Source of the DNA: Bacteroidales bacterium UBA4772
GTDB taxonomy: Bacteria > Bacteroidota > Bacteroidia > Bacteroidales > VadinHA17
NCBI GenBank assembly: GCA_002403305.1
Contig: DHHM01000003.1
Location: 70,164-126,648 of the forward strand
DNA length: 56,485 nucleotides
Direction: 5' to 3'
Position 1 is the first letter of the stretch; each line of letters begins with the position of its first letter. Position numbers and translations under genes: made by a program. Of this stretch, positions 43,768-51,341 are shown piece by piece. The notes under the pieces were generated by a model. That model did no database searches. It was not told the DNA's origin and worked only from the letters and a program-made list of their open reading frames with translations.

Positions 43768-43859
43768 TAGATGCCAAAAATAAGAAATCCGGGCGGTTCA
43801 TGAAAGAAATGCAAGGGTAACATTATAAAGGTGTCGTGATCACGCTGCCATATACGCCT

Positions 43860-43881
43860 GCCGGCCGCATCTGCGGCCGGC
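43860..43881. terminator. GC-rich inverted repeat downstream of the lipoprotein gene
   Basis: GCCGGCCGCA-TC-TGCGGCCGGC is a perfect 10-bp inverted repeat 34 nt past the stop of the minus-strand lipoprotein gene. No T-tract follows on either strand, so it may be a terminator of the hairpin-only kind or a palindromic repeat. Confidence 0.45.
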
Positions 43882-43915
43882 TGAATGAAATAACACTATA
43901 TGACGGCAAGGTGCC

Positions 43916-45088
43916 TCAGTTGATATACCTCCTGTTGGCCTCCATGAAGCCCCTGATAGCCCTCTTCAGGTTCTCGGTGCACATGATAACCATGTCAAGG
44001 TCCGTGGGGAACTCAACGATCTGCGACTGCAGCATCCGTTTCTGATCAGCCGTGAGGGCATTGACATCACCTATCGCCCGCGCCGACACATGCTCAAAAT
44101 TGGAGGTGGCACCTATGGGCTCTTTCTTGATAGTCTTTTCCGGGTAGAGCAAAAGCATCTCCACATCCCCGTCGATGACACACTCCTTAACCTGGAATGT
44201 CTGGATGAGGGCGCACTGCAGATCCTTGTATTTCTTGACCTTGACGTCATTACCCAGTGAATCCTTGAGCACGTTGCCCCTGGCATCCTTAATATATTCA
44301 AACCCGTCCTCCACGGTGGCCTTCACCAGGCTGTCGCGCTGGAACTGACGGTCAGGACTGACGGCTACGTTCTTCAGGTTGATGTTCACCAGGTAGTCGA
44401 ACTGTGTGTCGCTGTCGGGGATTGAAGTGTGATATTCCACCCACTCGCTGTTGAGGCGTGGCAGGTCAAGAGCCAGCAGTTCCTTCTCAAATGTCTCGGG
44501 AAATTTTGTGGGGGAGTAGTTCTTCAGTGTGACATATACGCGGCTGATGCCTAGCTGTCTGGACTCCCGAAGCATCTGGTCAATACCTTCATAGTCGCCC
44601 ACATACTCCTGCGCCCTGACAAACTCATAGTATGCCTGTCGGTATGACTCCCTGGTGTCGTTCTTCATCAGCTCCTGTCCGTGAGCGTAGTAGAAGTCGG
44701 CTGCATTCTTTTTTGCAACCACCATCTCCTGCATGTAATCTACATAGGGCCACTCGATACTCCTGCCTTCATACTGGATCGGGGTTACGGTACGCACGGC
44801 TGTCTGCCTGTCGCTCATCTTCTTGTAGATGAGGTATAGCTCATCCCATGCGTTGGATCTGCCCTCGATCTTCAGCAAACGGATGCGCTCGTTGTCCTGT
44901 TCAAGGGCGATGTCCATGGCGCGCTCAAGGGTCTCGATATCCTTTGAGCTTTTGGGGTTTTTCCTCAGCCCGGTGACAGCCTTGTTAATGGCTGCGTCAT
45001 AATTGCCGATCTCGAGCTGTTTCTTTGATGAGCCGCAGCCTGCCAGCAGGAGGGCTGATACAAACATGATTGTGAAAGTCCTTTGCAT
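43916..45088 (-). CDS. Predicted lipoprotein of unknown function
   Basis: A 390-residue lipoprotein: signal and lipobox LLAGC with C18. The next region (about 25-75, GNYDAAINKAVTGLRKNPKS, then DIETLERAMDIALE) reads as one or two TPR-like helical hairpins; the remainder is mixed alpha/beta with a repeated charge pattern and no recognised domain. The context after the lipid Cys (GSSKKQ) is not acidic, which hints at a periplasm-facing anchor. Such lipoproteins occur widely in Bacteroidota; no function is assigned. It lies 67 nt after tonB on the same strand and may be co-transcribed. Confidence 0.75.
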   Translation of the reverse strand: MQRTFTIMFVSALLLAGCGSSKKQLEIGNYDAAINKAVTGLRKNPKSSKDIETLERAMDIALEQDNERIRLLKIEGRSNAWDELYLIYKKMSDRQTAVRTVTPIQYEGRSIEWPYVDYMQEMVVAKKNAADFYYAHGQELMKNDTRESYRQAYYEFVRAQEYVGDYEGIDQMLRESRQLGISRVYVTLKNYSPTKFPETFEKELLALDLPRLNSEWVEYHTSIPDSDTQFDYLVNINLKNVAVSPDRQFQRDSLVKATVEDGFEYIKDARGNVLKDSLGNDVKVKKYKDLQCALIQTFQVKECVIDGDVEMLLLYPEKTIKKEPIGATSNFEHVSARAIGDVNALTADQKRMLQSQIVEFPTDLDMVIMCTENLKRAIRGFMEANRRYIN

Positions 45089-45154
45089 AAGTCTATAATT
45101 AAAACCCCGCTATCCGAAGGTGCGGGGTTCATATTTAACGTTAGAAAAGGCTGT

Positions 45155-45841
45155 TTATTGCAGCTGGAAGATGATGGGTATTGAGTATCTCACCCTCACA
45201 GGTCTGCCCCGCTGCATGCCCGGCTCCCACCTGGGGGATGCTGCCACTGCCTCTTTGGCGGCGTCATCGAGCAGAGCGTCGACGCTGCGGGTGACAGTCA
45301 CGTTGCTTACATTGCCGTTTGTCTCAACCACGAAGGAGATAAATACCCTTCCCTGGATGCCGTTCTCGGCGGCCAGCTCGGGATAACGCACCCGTTTCTG
45401 AACCCACTCGCGAAACTTGTTGATATCACCTCCCCTGAATTTGGGCATATCTTCCACGATAACGAATATTTCATCTTCTGTCTCCTCCTCCTCTGCCTGC
45501 AGAACCGGAGCGTAGATCTCCACCACCTTGTCTTCCGATGTCTCGTCGTCTTCGAAGCGCACCTCGTTTTCTATCACCACGTCGTCTTCCACGATCTCAA
45601 AGAGGTCGGTGACGGTCACCTCCGGGGGAGGCATCTCCTCAGGGGGTGTCTCTTCGGTAACGGGTATCTGTTCCTCCTCGATTGCTTCCTCAGTCATGCC
45701 GTCAAAGATCGAGTCCCTTTTCTGTCCGCTGGTCCATTCGAGGGCCACGATACAGATGATCAGGGCAAGGATAAGGCCAATCTGCAGAAACAGCGACTTC
45801 TTGTTTTCCAGGTTTGCCTTTTCGTTTTTCTTGAGTTCCAT
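45155..45841 (-). CDS. tonB: TonB energy transducer
   Basis: A 228-residue TonB: cytoplasmic N-terminus MELKKNEKANLENKKS, one transmembrane helix (about 21-40), a Glu/Pro-rich periplasmic spacer (EEQIPVTEETPPEEMPPP) and a C-terminal TonB domain (about 150-228) beginning near FREWVQKRVRYPELAAENG. The start at 45841 is preferred over an in-frame ATG seven codons upstream because it matches the usual Bacteroidota N-terminus. It couples proton motive force from ExbB/ExbD to outer-membrane importers such as the SusC in this window; exbB and exbD are not here. Confidence 0.93.
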   Translation of the reverse strand: MELKKNEKANLENKKSLFLQIGLILALIICIVALEWTSGQKRDSIFDGMTEEAIEEEQIPVTEETPPEEMPPPEVTVTDLFEIVEDDVVIENEVRFEDDETSEDKVVEIYAPVLQAEEEETEDEIFVIVEDMPKFRGGDINKFREWVQKRVRYPELAAENGIQGRVFISFVVETNGNVSNVTVTRSVDALLDDAAKEAVAASPRWEPGMQRGRPVRVRYSIPIIFQLQ

Positions 45842-45864
45842 GTCAATGCTGTTAGTAGGCACCT

Positions 45865-45872
45865 CAAAGTTA
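45865..45872 (-). promoter_or_regulatory. Candidate -7 element for tonB
   Basis: On the minus strand this reads TAACTTTG, an exact TAnnTTTG match, about 24 nt upstream of the tonB ATG. The -33 side is ambiguous. Confidence 0.45.
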
Positions 45873-45928
45873 CAAAATTGTTTGTCAACTCCGACGCAAT
45901 GGCATAAAGTGATTTGGAAAAAAAGTTC

Positions 45929-45936
45929 TATATTTG
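45929..45936 (+). promoter_or_regulatory. -7 element of tRNA-Ala
   Basis: TATATTTG followed by CA is an exact -7 match 56 nt before the mature tRNA. A TTTG at 45913 is too close to be its -33 partner. Confidence 0.5.
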
Positions 45937-45992
45937 CACCGCTCCGGTGATATGGGCTATAATGCCCTCCAGGAGCAGGTTCATAAATTTCC

Positions 45993-46066
45993 GGGGATAT
46001 AGCTCAGTTGGCTAGAGCGTGTGACTGGCAGTCACAAGGTCAGGGGTTCGATTCCCCTTATCTCCA
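45993..46066 (+). tRNA. tRNA-Ala (anticodon GGC)
   Basis: A 74-nt cloverleaf: acceptor GGGGATA with TATCTCC, containing the G3-U70 pair that identifies alanine tRNAs; D arm AGCTCAGTTGGCTAGAGC; anticodon loop CTGGCAG with GGC; T arm AGGGG-TTCGATT-CCCCT; discriminator A. CCA is not encoded. An integrase gene lies just downstream, so the 3' end of this tRNA is the probable attachment site of the island. Confidence 0.95.
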
Positions 46067-46068
46067 CG

Positions 46069-46093
46069 TAACTCATTCATTATCAGCGAGTTA
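46069..46093. promoter_or_regulatory. Inverted repeat at the island edge, possible att core
   Basis: TAACTC and GAGTTA are a perfect 6-bp inverted repeat with a 13-nt spacer, starting 3 nt after the tRNA-Ala. Its size and place resemble a tyrosine-recombinase core site, but there is no second copy here to confirm it. Confidence 0.3.
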
Positions 46094-46101
46094 TAGAGAT
46101 T

Positions 46102-46138
46102 GGATCCTGTAGAATTAGAGTTTACAGGATTCTTTTTT
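46102..46138 (+). terminator. Intrinsic terminator after tRNA-Ala
   Basis: ATCCTGTA at 46104-46111 pairs with TACAGGAT at 46123-46130 (extended by a G-U and a G-C pair) and is followed by a run of T residues. It would end the tRNA transcript before the integrase. Confidence 0.8.
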
Positions 46139-46189
46139 TGTCTTTTCCCCTGTTTCATCACCGCAATATATCTGCCTTGGCGGCTTATT

Positions 46190-46224
46190 CGGTGTCCTTT
46201 TCAATATTATCATTTGGGACACCG
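46190..46224. promoter_or_regulatory. Inverted repeat upstream of the integrase
   Basis: CGGTGTCC and GGACACCG form a perfect 8-bp inverted repeat with a 19-nt AT-rich spacer, 77 nt before the integrase ATG. It may be an integrase arm site or an operator. Confidence 0.35.
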
Positions 46225-46300
46225 TATAAGCTGTGAGATACTGGTATTCAATGGCTTACAATTCGTGAATTTGTGAGTATAAACCAATAAAATCAGTAGT

Positions 46301-47533
46301 ATGGACAGGAGAACTTTTTCGATCATGTTCTTCATCAGAAGGACGAGGCTGCGTAAAAACCTTGAAGCACCGGTTCTGATGCGCATTACAGTAAACGGAG
46401 AGCGCACAGATGTTTCAATACAGCGCACTATCCTGCCGGAGCAATGGAATAGTGACAGAGGTTGTGCCATAGCGAATACCCGGTTTGGCAAGGAGCTGAA
46501 CCAATGCCTTGACCAGATAAGGCTCCAGATCTACCAATGTCATCAGGAACTAATGTTAAGGAATTTACCTGTGACAGCTGCAGCTATTAAAACAGCATTT
46601 CTGCATGGTGCAGAGGACACGGAAGTCCATACACTGCTGGACTTATACCGTGAACATAACGCCAATCTTAAGACCTCGATTGACAAAGGCGTGTCGAGAG
46701 CCACGTATATCAGGCATGAAACCTCAAGGCGCAATCTGGAGAGATTCCTTCATGATGTTTATCAGAGAGAGGATATTAATCTCAAGGAGATCACCCATGT
46801 TTTTGTGAAGGATTATGAAACGTACCTGCGTACTATCAGAAATTGCAATAATAACTCCACTGTCAAGTATATAAAGAACTTCGGGAAGATAGTCAAGGAG
46901 GCGATGAATCGCGACTGGATTCAGGCAAATCCCTTCCGTAACATCAGGTTTCACCTGGAGGAAGTAGATAAACCGTTTCTAAGCCAGGGTGAACTGAACA
47001 AGATTATGACCAGAGAGTTTGCAATAACAAGGATTGCTCAGGTCAGGGATGTATTTGTTTTCTGTTGTTTCACCGGTCTGGCGTTTATTGATGTTAAGAC
47101 GCTTACGGCAAAGGATCTTCATCAGGGTGTAGATGGTAATCTCTGGATCCGGAAGCAACGGAATAAATCCAAACAGTGGGCACATATACCCCTGCTGCCT
47201 GACGCCAGGCTGATTATTGACCAATACAGGTCTAACCTGCAGTGCCAGAGGAAGGGAGTTCTGTTACCGGTACTCTCGAACCAGAAGATGAACGCTTACC
47301 TCAAGGAGATCGCAGACCTGTGTGGCATACAGAAAAACCTTACGACCCATTGCGCAAGGCATACATTTGCCACAACAGTGACCCTGGCGAATAAAATCTC
47401 GATGGAGAGTGTATCGAAGATGTTGGGGCATTCAAGCCTCGCCATGACAATGAAATATGCCAGGATACTCGACTCGACTATAGGACTGGAAATGTCACAG
47501 TTAGCAGAGAAAATGAAATCCCAGATAAGTTAA
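46301..47533 (+). CDS. int: Tyrosine site-specific integrase of the island
   Basis: A 410-residue Bacteroidota-type tyrosine recombinase: an arm-binding N-terminal domain (about 1-100), a SAM-like core-binding domain (about 105-210) and a catalytic domain (about 220-410). Catalytic residues seen are H350 and R353 in HCARHTF, H377 in LGHSS, and the nucleophile Y386 in MKYARI. The position of the first catalytic Arg (GLR in most recombinases) reads GLAFIDVKTL, a substitution shared by many integrases of Bacteroidota elements. It is full length, so the island may still be mobile. It points away from tRNA-Ala. Confidence 0.92.
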   Translation: MDRRTFSIMFFIRRTRLRKNLEAPVLMRITVNGERTDVSIQRTILPEQWNSDRGCAIANTRFGKELNQCLDQIRLQIYQCHQELMLRNLPVTAAAIKTAFLHGAEDTEVHTLLDLYREHNANLKTSIDKGVSRATYIRHETSRRNLERFLHDVYQREDINLKEITHVFVKDYETYLRTIRNCNNNSTVKYIKNFGKIVKEAMNRDWIQANPFRNIRFHLEEVDKPFLSQGELNKIMTREFAITRIAQVRDVFVFCCFTGLAFIDVKTLTAKDLHQGVDGNLWIRKQRNKSKQWAHIPLLPDARLIIDQYRSNLQCQRKGVLLPVLSNQKMNAYLKEIADLCGIQKNLTTHCARHTFATTVTLANKISMESVSKMLGHSSLAMTMKYARILDSTIGLEMSQLAEKMKSQIS

Positions 47534-47577
47534 ATAACCATGTCTGGAATTGTGGCGATATGTAACATATAGATTAT

Positions 47578-47613
47578 ATGTAGGGGTAAGCTCAGCCCCC
47601 ATACATACATTTT
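47578..47613 (+). terminator. Possible terminator after the integrase
   Basis: ATGTAGGGG pairs with CCCC-A-TACAT (one bulged A) around a 10-nt loop and is followed by ACATTTTAT, 44 nt after the integrase stop. Confidence 0.4.
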
Positions 47614-47682
47614 ATATCACAGAAATTTGCTGATTTTTCCTGTCAGCATCTTAGGATAATTGCCGACAAGTGGGATATTGGA

Positions 47683-47757
47683 TCACCCCTTCACAATGTA
47701 CCGATCCTCCAAATACTGCAGCCATCTCAGGTACTCAGGATCTGTCTGTGGGTCCAT
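47683..47757 (-). CDS. Possible 24-aa ORF after the HEPN gene
   Basis: Reads MDPQTDPEYLRWLQYLEDRY and then IVKG, an amphipathic, acidic helix-like peptide, 31 nt after the stop of the HEPN-motif gene on the same strand. The composition is protein-like, but so short a frame cannot be confirmed by eye. The 255-nt gap between the integrase and the HEPN gene otherwise holds the hairpin at 47578-47613. Confidence 0.3.
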   Translation of the reverse strand: MDPQTDPEYLRWLQYLEDRYIVKG

Positions 47758-47788
47758 TATTCGGAGAACACATTTTCAACCTTAAGGA

Positions 47789-48745
47789 TCAACTGGTTGG
47801 TAAAGATTCGCTCCAGAACTCATCATAAATGAACTTATCCAGATGTGCATAGACAATCTCATCTCGATCAGCATCATAAAATCCTCGCACTACAGGATCA
47901 GATGAATTATACTCTTTCTGGAATTTCTCTAACGCGAATTGGTCCGCAGTATTTAATGAAATGCATACTTTAATGGGTAACCCTGAGAAGAGATCGAATC
48001 CTTCCAGGTAAGTGTCAGTGACCTTAAGGTTGCCCAGCTTTACAAAGAATGGCTTGACACTCTTGAAATCCTCCATTGACTGGGGGAAGCTTTGGAGAAT
48101 CGGGTCCAGCATTAAAAGTGTCTTATCCTTATCCCTGTTCGTCAGTAAGGGATGTATGGCTGAAATAAGGTATCGTGAGGAAATCGTTTCGTATACCATC
48201 ACACCCACTCCCAATGACCCTATCTGCTCTTTTAGCGGTTTTATACTCTCAGTAAGAATGTTAAAGGAATCTCCTGCCATAAACAGGCGATTGATCAGAT
48301 TAATCAACGAGATTACGTTTGTATAGCCTATCGGACCAGAGTACATATGCCCTTTAGGATGAGCAAAAGCATTTCGTAGCTCCTTTGCTCTCAATAAGGT
48401 TTCTACCAAAATACCATCTACTTCCGCCCTACCCCTTAGACTCTCAATGTGCTGATTTAATGACGTATGCTTCTTAGTAAAGGTAATACCCATCTGCTCA
48501 GTTCTTAACCTTATCGCCATTTCCAAAATTCTTGTCATCTTGGAATGTACTTCCTCAGTTAAGGGATAATAAAAGTAAGAGTATGATATAAGCCTTTCTA
48601 CAGTAGAGTATGCTTCTTTTATTGTTTCAGGAACATCCTTATGAAATTTCCCTGGGATAAAAAACCTATCAAGATATTCCTGGTGTGTGTAGCACTTCCA
48701 TATCTCCCAGCGTCTGTCCGGCTTCAGAAATTCATCAGCTGTCAT
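47789..48745 (-). CDS. HEPN-motif protein coupled to the type I RM operon
   Basis: A 318-residue protein not assigned to any family I know. The start at 48745 is chosen because its ATG shares one base with the hsdMS stop (TGATG), a translational-coupling arrangement; the ATG four codons upstream is possible. An N-terminal helical region (about 30-170) contains LLRAKELRNAFAHPKGHMY, with R124-N-x3-H129 matching the RNxxxH signature of HEPN ribonucleases; the C-terminal part is alpha/beta and has no recognised motif. HEPN proteins in RM neighbourhoods include anticodon nucleases that act when restriction fails (PrrC, RloC), but those carry large ATPase domains absent here. A role as an RNA-targeting partner is inference; the motif also occurs in non-catalytic HEPN proteins. 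Confidence 0.65.
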   Translation of the reverse strand: MTADEFLKPDRRWEIWKCYTHQEYLDRFFIPGKFHKDVPETIKEAYSTVERLISYSYFYYPLTEEVHSKMTRILEMAIRLRTEQMGITFTKKHTSLNQHIESLRGRAEVDGILVETLLRAKELRNAFAHPKGHMYSGPIGYTNVISLINLINRLFMAGDSFNILTESIKPLKEQIGSLGVGVMVYETISSRYLISAIHPLLTNRDKDKTLLMLDPILQSFPQSMEDFKSVKPFFVKLGNLKVTDTYLEGFDLFSGLPIKVCISLNTADQFALEKFQKEYNSSDPVVRGFYDADRDEIVYAHLDKFIYDEFWSESLPTS

Positions 48746-51339
48746 CACTCCCCCCACACCTTCGCAATCCGGTCTTTGATCTTTTGCTCAAAAAGTTGAA
48801 TCAATTGTTTGTTAGAATTAACAATCCCCTGCTCATGTTCAATGTTGGCAACAATTTGATCCTGAATATCTTTTGAGGGGAAAGGAGTAGGTAATTTCTT
48901 TAAGTCCAAAATAGATAAGTTGGGTTGCATCAATGATCTTGACTTCTCCTCAACGAATCTAAATACTGTGTCTGTGCACAGAAATGCATAAATATAATTG
49001 ATATTTGTACCCTCCTTAGCTTTGATACCTGCTACACGCTGATTCACTAAGCTGTTATCCCAATCATTAGGTACTTTTGCAACCTTTAGCCCGCTTGATA
49101 TGATTGAACGTGTTAACGAGATGACCAGGTCTCCTTTATGAACAGTAAACCTTGGATATCTAACAAGAAATTCATCTGGCAAGTTTTCATCAGTATCAGT
49201 AACAAACTCCCTTACACCAACGTTTGTTATTTTGACACACCTGGCGTTATTCTCCTTTGAAAAATCCTTACTATCAAATCCATAGCCACTTAACACTTCT
49301 GTTACCTCACCCAACTCCACCATCTCCCACTCCGGATCAATATCAATCCGTGGCTTGTAGTTCTCCACCACCTGCCTTGCACCGTCAATGATCTTCTGGT
49401 AGCTTTCAATCTCAGCTACTATCTGCTCTTGAACAGTAATGGGTGGTACCGGGATCTTGATTGATTCCAAATTCTTTCTACTTATTCTGCTTCTACTTGA
49501 ACCTGTTAAAAATGGCTTTATCGCATCGTAATATTTTTCGGACTTTGTATAATTGACAAATAATTTGGGGATAATCTTGGTTTGATTGAATCTCAAAATT
49601 GTGCAGTCCACAGCAGTAATTAGCTTTGTCTGTAGCCATGGCACTTGGCAAGCTCGTCCAACAGGATCAGGAAGCCTTGATATCAATACATCACCTGGAA
49701 ACACCTCAGTGCAATGCAATCTTTGAAACGTTTCTTCTGAAATAAATCTCGCCTTCTCCCCCTTATCCTTGTATTCGCCAATCCCAATATTGCCGGTTTG
49801 GATTAATCTAATACCTGACTCAGATTGGTCCTTGCTTTCAATCCAATTCCCATCTGTCATAAAATCAACAATCTCCCCAAGGGCTTTCCACTCATTCTTA
49901 CTGCTCTTCTTCTCTCGATGCTTAAACCTTTCTGCGCTAAGATTATAATCTTCCGTGGAGGAAATTTCCTGCTTAGTAACCAATAATACTCCACCACTTG
50001 AAATCACTTCAGGTGTTTCACCCTTTGTAATTCGTTGGCAAAATTCTACAATTTGGCTCTGGACTTTAGGCAGATCACTCCCTTTTACAACTCTCCTTTG
50101 TGCACCAAGATCAAATCCATCATTCTCAATCTTGATGAATAGTATTTTATCGGTCTTCTTTGCTAATAACTTATCAATCCAGAGTATAGAAGTCTTTACG
50201 CCAGAATATGGTTGAAAGACACCGGCTGGTAATGAAATAACTCCCACCAGGTAATCATCAACCAGCATCTTCCGTAGCTGCTTATAAGCTGTGCCACTTT
50301 GAAATATTATTCCTTCAGGGACGATAACTGCAGCCCTGCCAGTAGACGTCAGATGCTCTGCAATGTAATCTACAAACAACACCTCGCTGCGGTTGCTCTG
50401 TACGGAGAACCGCTTGTGTGGTCTGATACCACCCTTAGGCGACATGAAAGGGGGATTAGCAAGGATAACATCACTGAAATGATGCCAGTTGTCTTCGCTG
50501 GTAAGGGTGTCATACTCAAAAATCTTTGGATCCTTAATCCCATGCAGGTACATATTCACCAGCGATAACCTAACCATATCAGGAGAAATATCGTACCCAT
50601 GAATATTCTTGGCAAGTATCTTCCTGTCATCAGCTGTAAGCTTGTCCCCAGCATACCCGTTGGTTGAAATGATCCGGTCGGCTACTGATTGGTCACCATT
50701 GGAGGAAACCCCATTATGCTCCTCAGGGTTATAGTTTGACGAGTTCTGCCTGATAATATGCTTGTAAGAGGAGATCAGGAAGCCTGCCGTACCGCAAGCA
50801 GGATCAAGTATTGTCTCGTCCTTCTTGGGATCAACTATCTCCACCATGAAATCAATAATATGTCTGGGAGTCCTGAACTGTCCCGCGTCACCCTGGCTGC
50901 CAAGTACAGACAATAGGTACTCAAAGGCATCACCGAGCTTCTCACTGTGGCTATAGTCAAACTCATTGATGATCTTCAAGAAACTCTTCAGCGTTTCCGG
51001 GTCACGGTAGGGCAGATAGGCATTCTTGAATATGTCCCTGAACAGCTTTGGTACTCCTGGATTAATATCCATCTTGTCTATAGCCTCGCTATACAGGTTC
51101 AGCAGCTCGTATCCGCTCTGCCGGGGATCAAAGATCTTCCTCCAGGCATACTTGGCATACTCCCCTACAAAGAATGTTCTCTTGCCCCCAAGCTCTTCAG
51201 ACTCCACATCCATGTCATCCATAAACTTATAGATCAGAGCTATGGTAATCTGTTCTACCTGTGACTTAGGATCCGGCACCTTCCCTACCAGTATATCGCG
51301 TGCAGTGTTTATCCTGCTCTTTGTTTCAACGTCAAGCAT
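48745..51339 (-). CDS. hsdM: Fused type I methyltransferase-specificity protein HsdM-HsdS
   Basis: An 864-residue fusion. The N-terminal part (about 1-470) is an N6-adenine methyltransferase M subunit: a helical N-terminal domain, AdoMet motif I DPACGTAGFL and catalytic motif NPPF at about residues 295-298. The C-terminal part (about 480-864) is an S subunit with two target-recognition domains, one beginning near EWKALGEIVDF and ending IPVPPITVQEQIVAEIESY, the other beginning near EWEMVELGEVTEV and ending LPTPFPSKDIQDQIVANIEH. Normally M and S are separate genes. It starts 2 nt after hsdR and ends at the HEPN gene. The target sequence cannot be read from the sequence. Confidence 0.92.
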   Translation of the reverse strand: MLDVETKSRINTARDILVGKVPDPKSQVEQITIALIYKFMDDMDVESEELGGKRTFFVGEYAKYAWRKIFDPRQSGYELLNLYSEAIDKMDINPGVPKLFRDIFKNAYLPYRDPETLKSFLKIINEFDYSHSEKLGDAFEYLLSVLGSQGDAGQFRTPRHIIDFMVEIVDPKKDETILDPACGTAGFLISSYKHIIRQNSSNYNPEEHNGVSSNGDQSVADRIISTNGYAGDKLTADDRKILAKNIHGYDISPDMVRLSLVNMYLHGIKDPKIFEYDTLTSEDNWHHFSDVILANPPFMSPKGGIRPHKRFSVQSNRSEVLFVDYIAEHLTSTGRAAVIVPEGIIFQSGTAYKQLRKMLVDDYLVGVISLPAGVFQPYSGVKTSILWIDKLLAKKTDKILFIKIENDGFDLGAQRRVVKGSDLPKVQSQIVEFCQRITKGETPEVISSGGVLLVTKQEISSTEDYNLSAERFKHREKKSSKNEWKALGEIVDFMTDGNWIESKDQSESGIRLIQTGNIGIGEYKDKGEKARFISEETFQRLHCTEVFPGDVLISRLPDPVGRACQVPWLQTKLITAVDCTILRFNQTKIIPKLFVNYTKSEKYYDAIKPFLTGSSRSRISRKNLESIKIPVPPITVQEQIVAEIESYQKIIDGARQVVENYKPRIDIDPEWEMVELGEVTEVLSGYGFDSKDFSKENNARCVKITNVGVREFVTDTDENLPDEFLVRYPRFTVHKGDLVISLTRSIISSGLKVAKVPNDWDNSLVNQRVAGIKAKEGTNINYIYAFLCTDTVFRFVEEKSRSLMQPNLSILDLKKLPTPFPSKDIQDQIVANIEHEQGIVNSNKQLIQLFEQKIKDRIAKVWGE

Positions 51340-51341
51340 TT

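Noticed and set aside
43835..43844. CGTGATCACG palindrome as an operator
   Set aside because: A single 10-bp palindrome downstream of genes and without a second copy has too little support.
46301..47533. Calling the integrase XerC/XerD
   Set aside because: Its length, arm-binding domain, GLAFID box and place beside a tRNA fit an element integrase.
47789..48745. Calling the HEPN-motif protein PrrC or RloC
   Set aside because: It lacks the ABC-type ATPase domain and has less than the usual length; only the short RNxxxH motif is shared.
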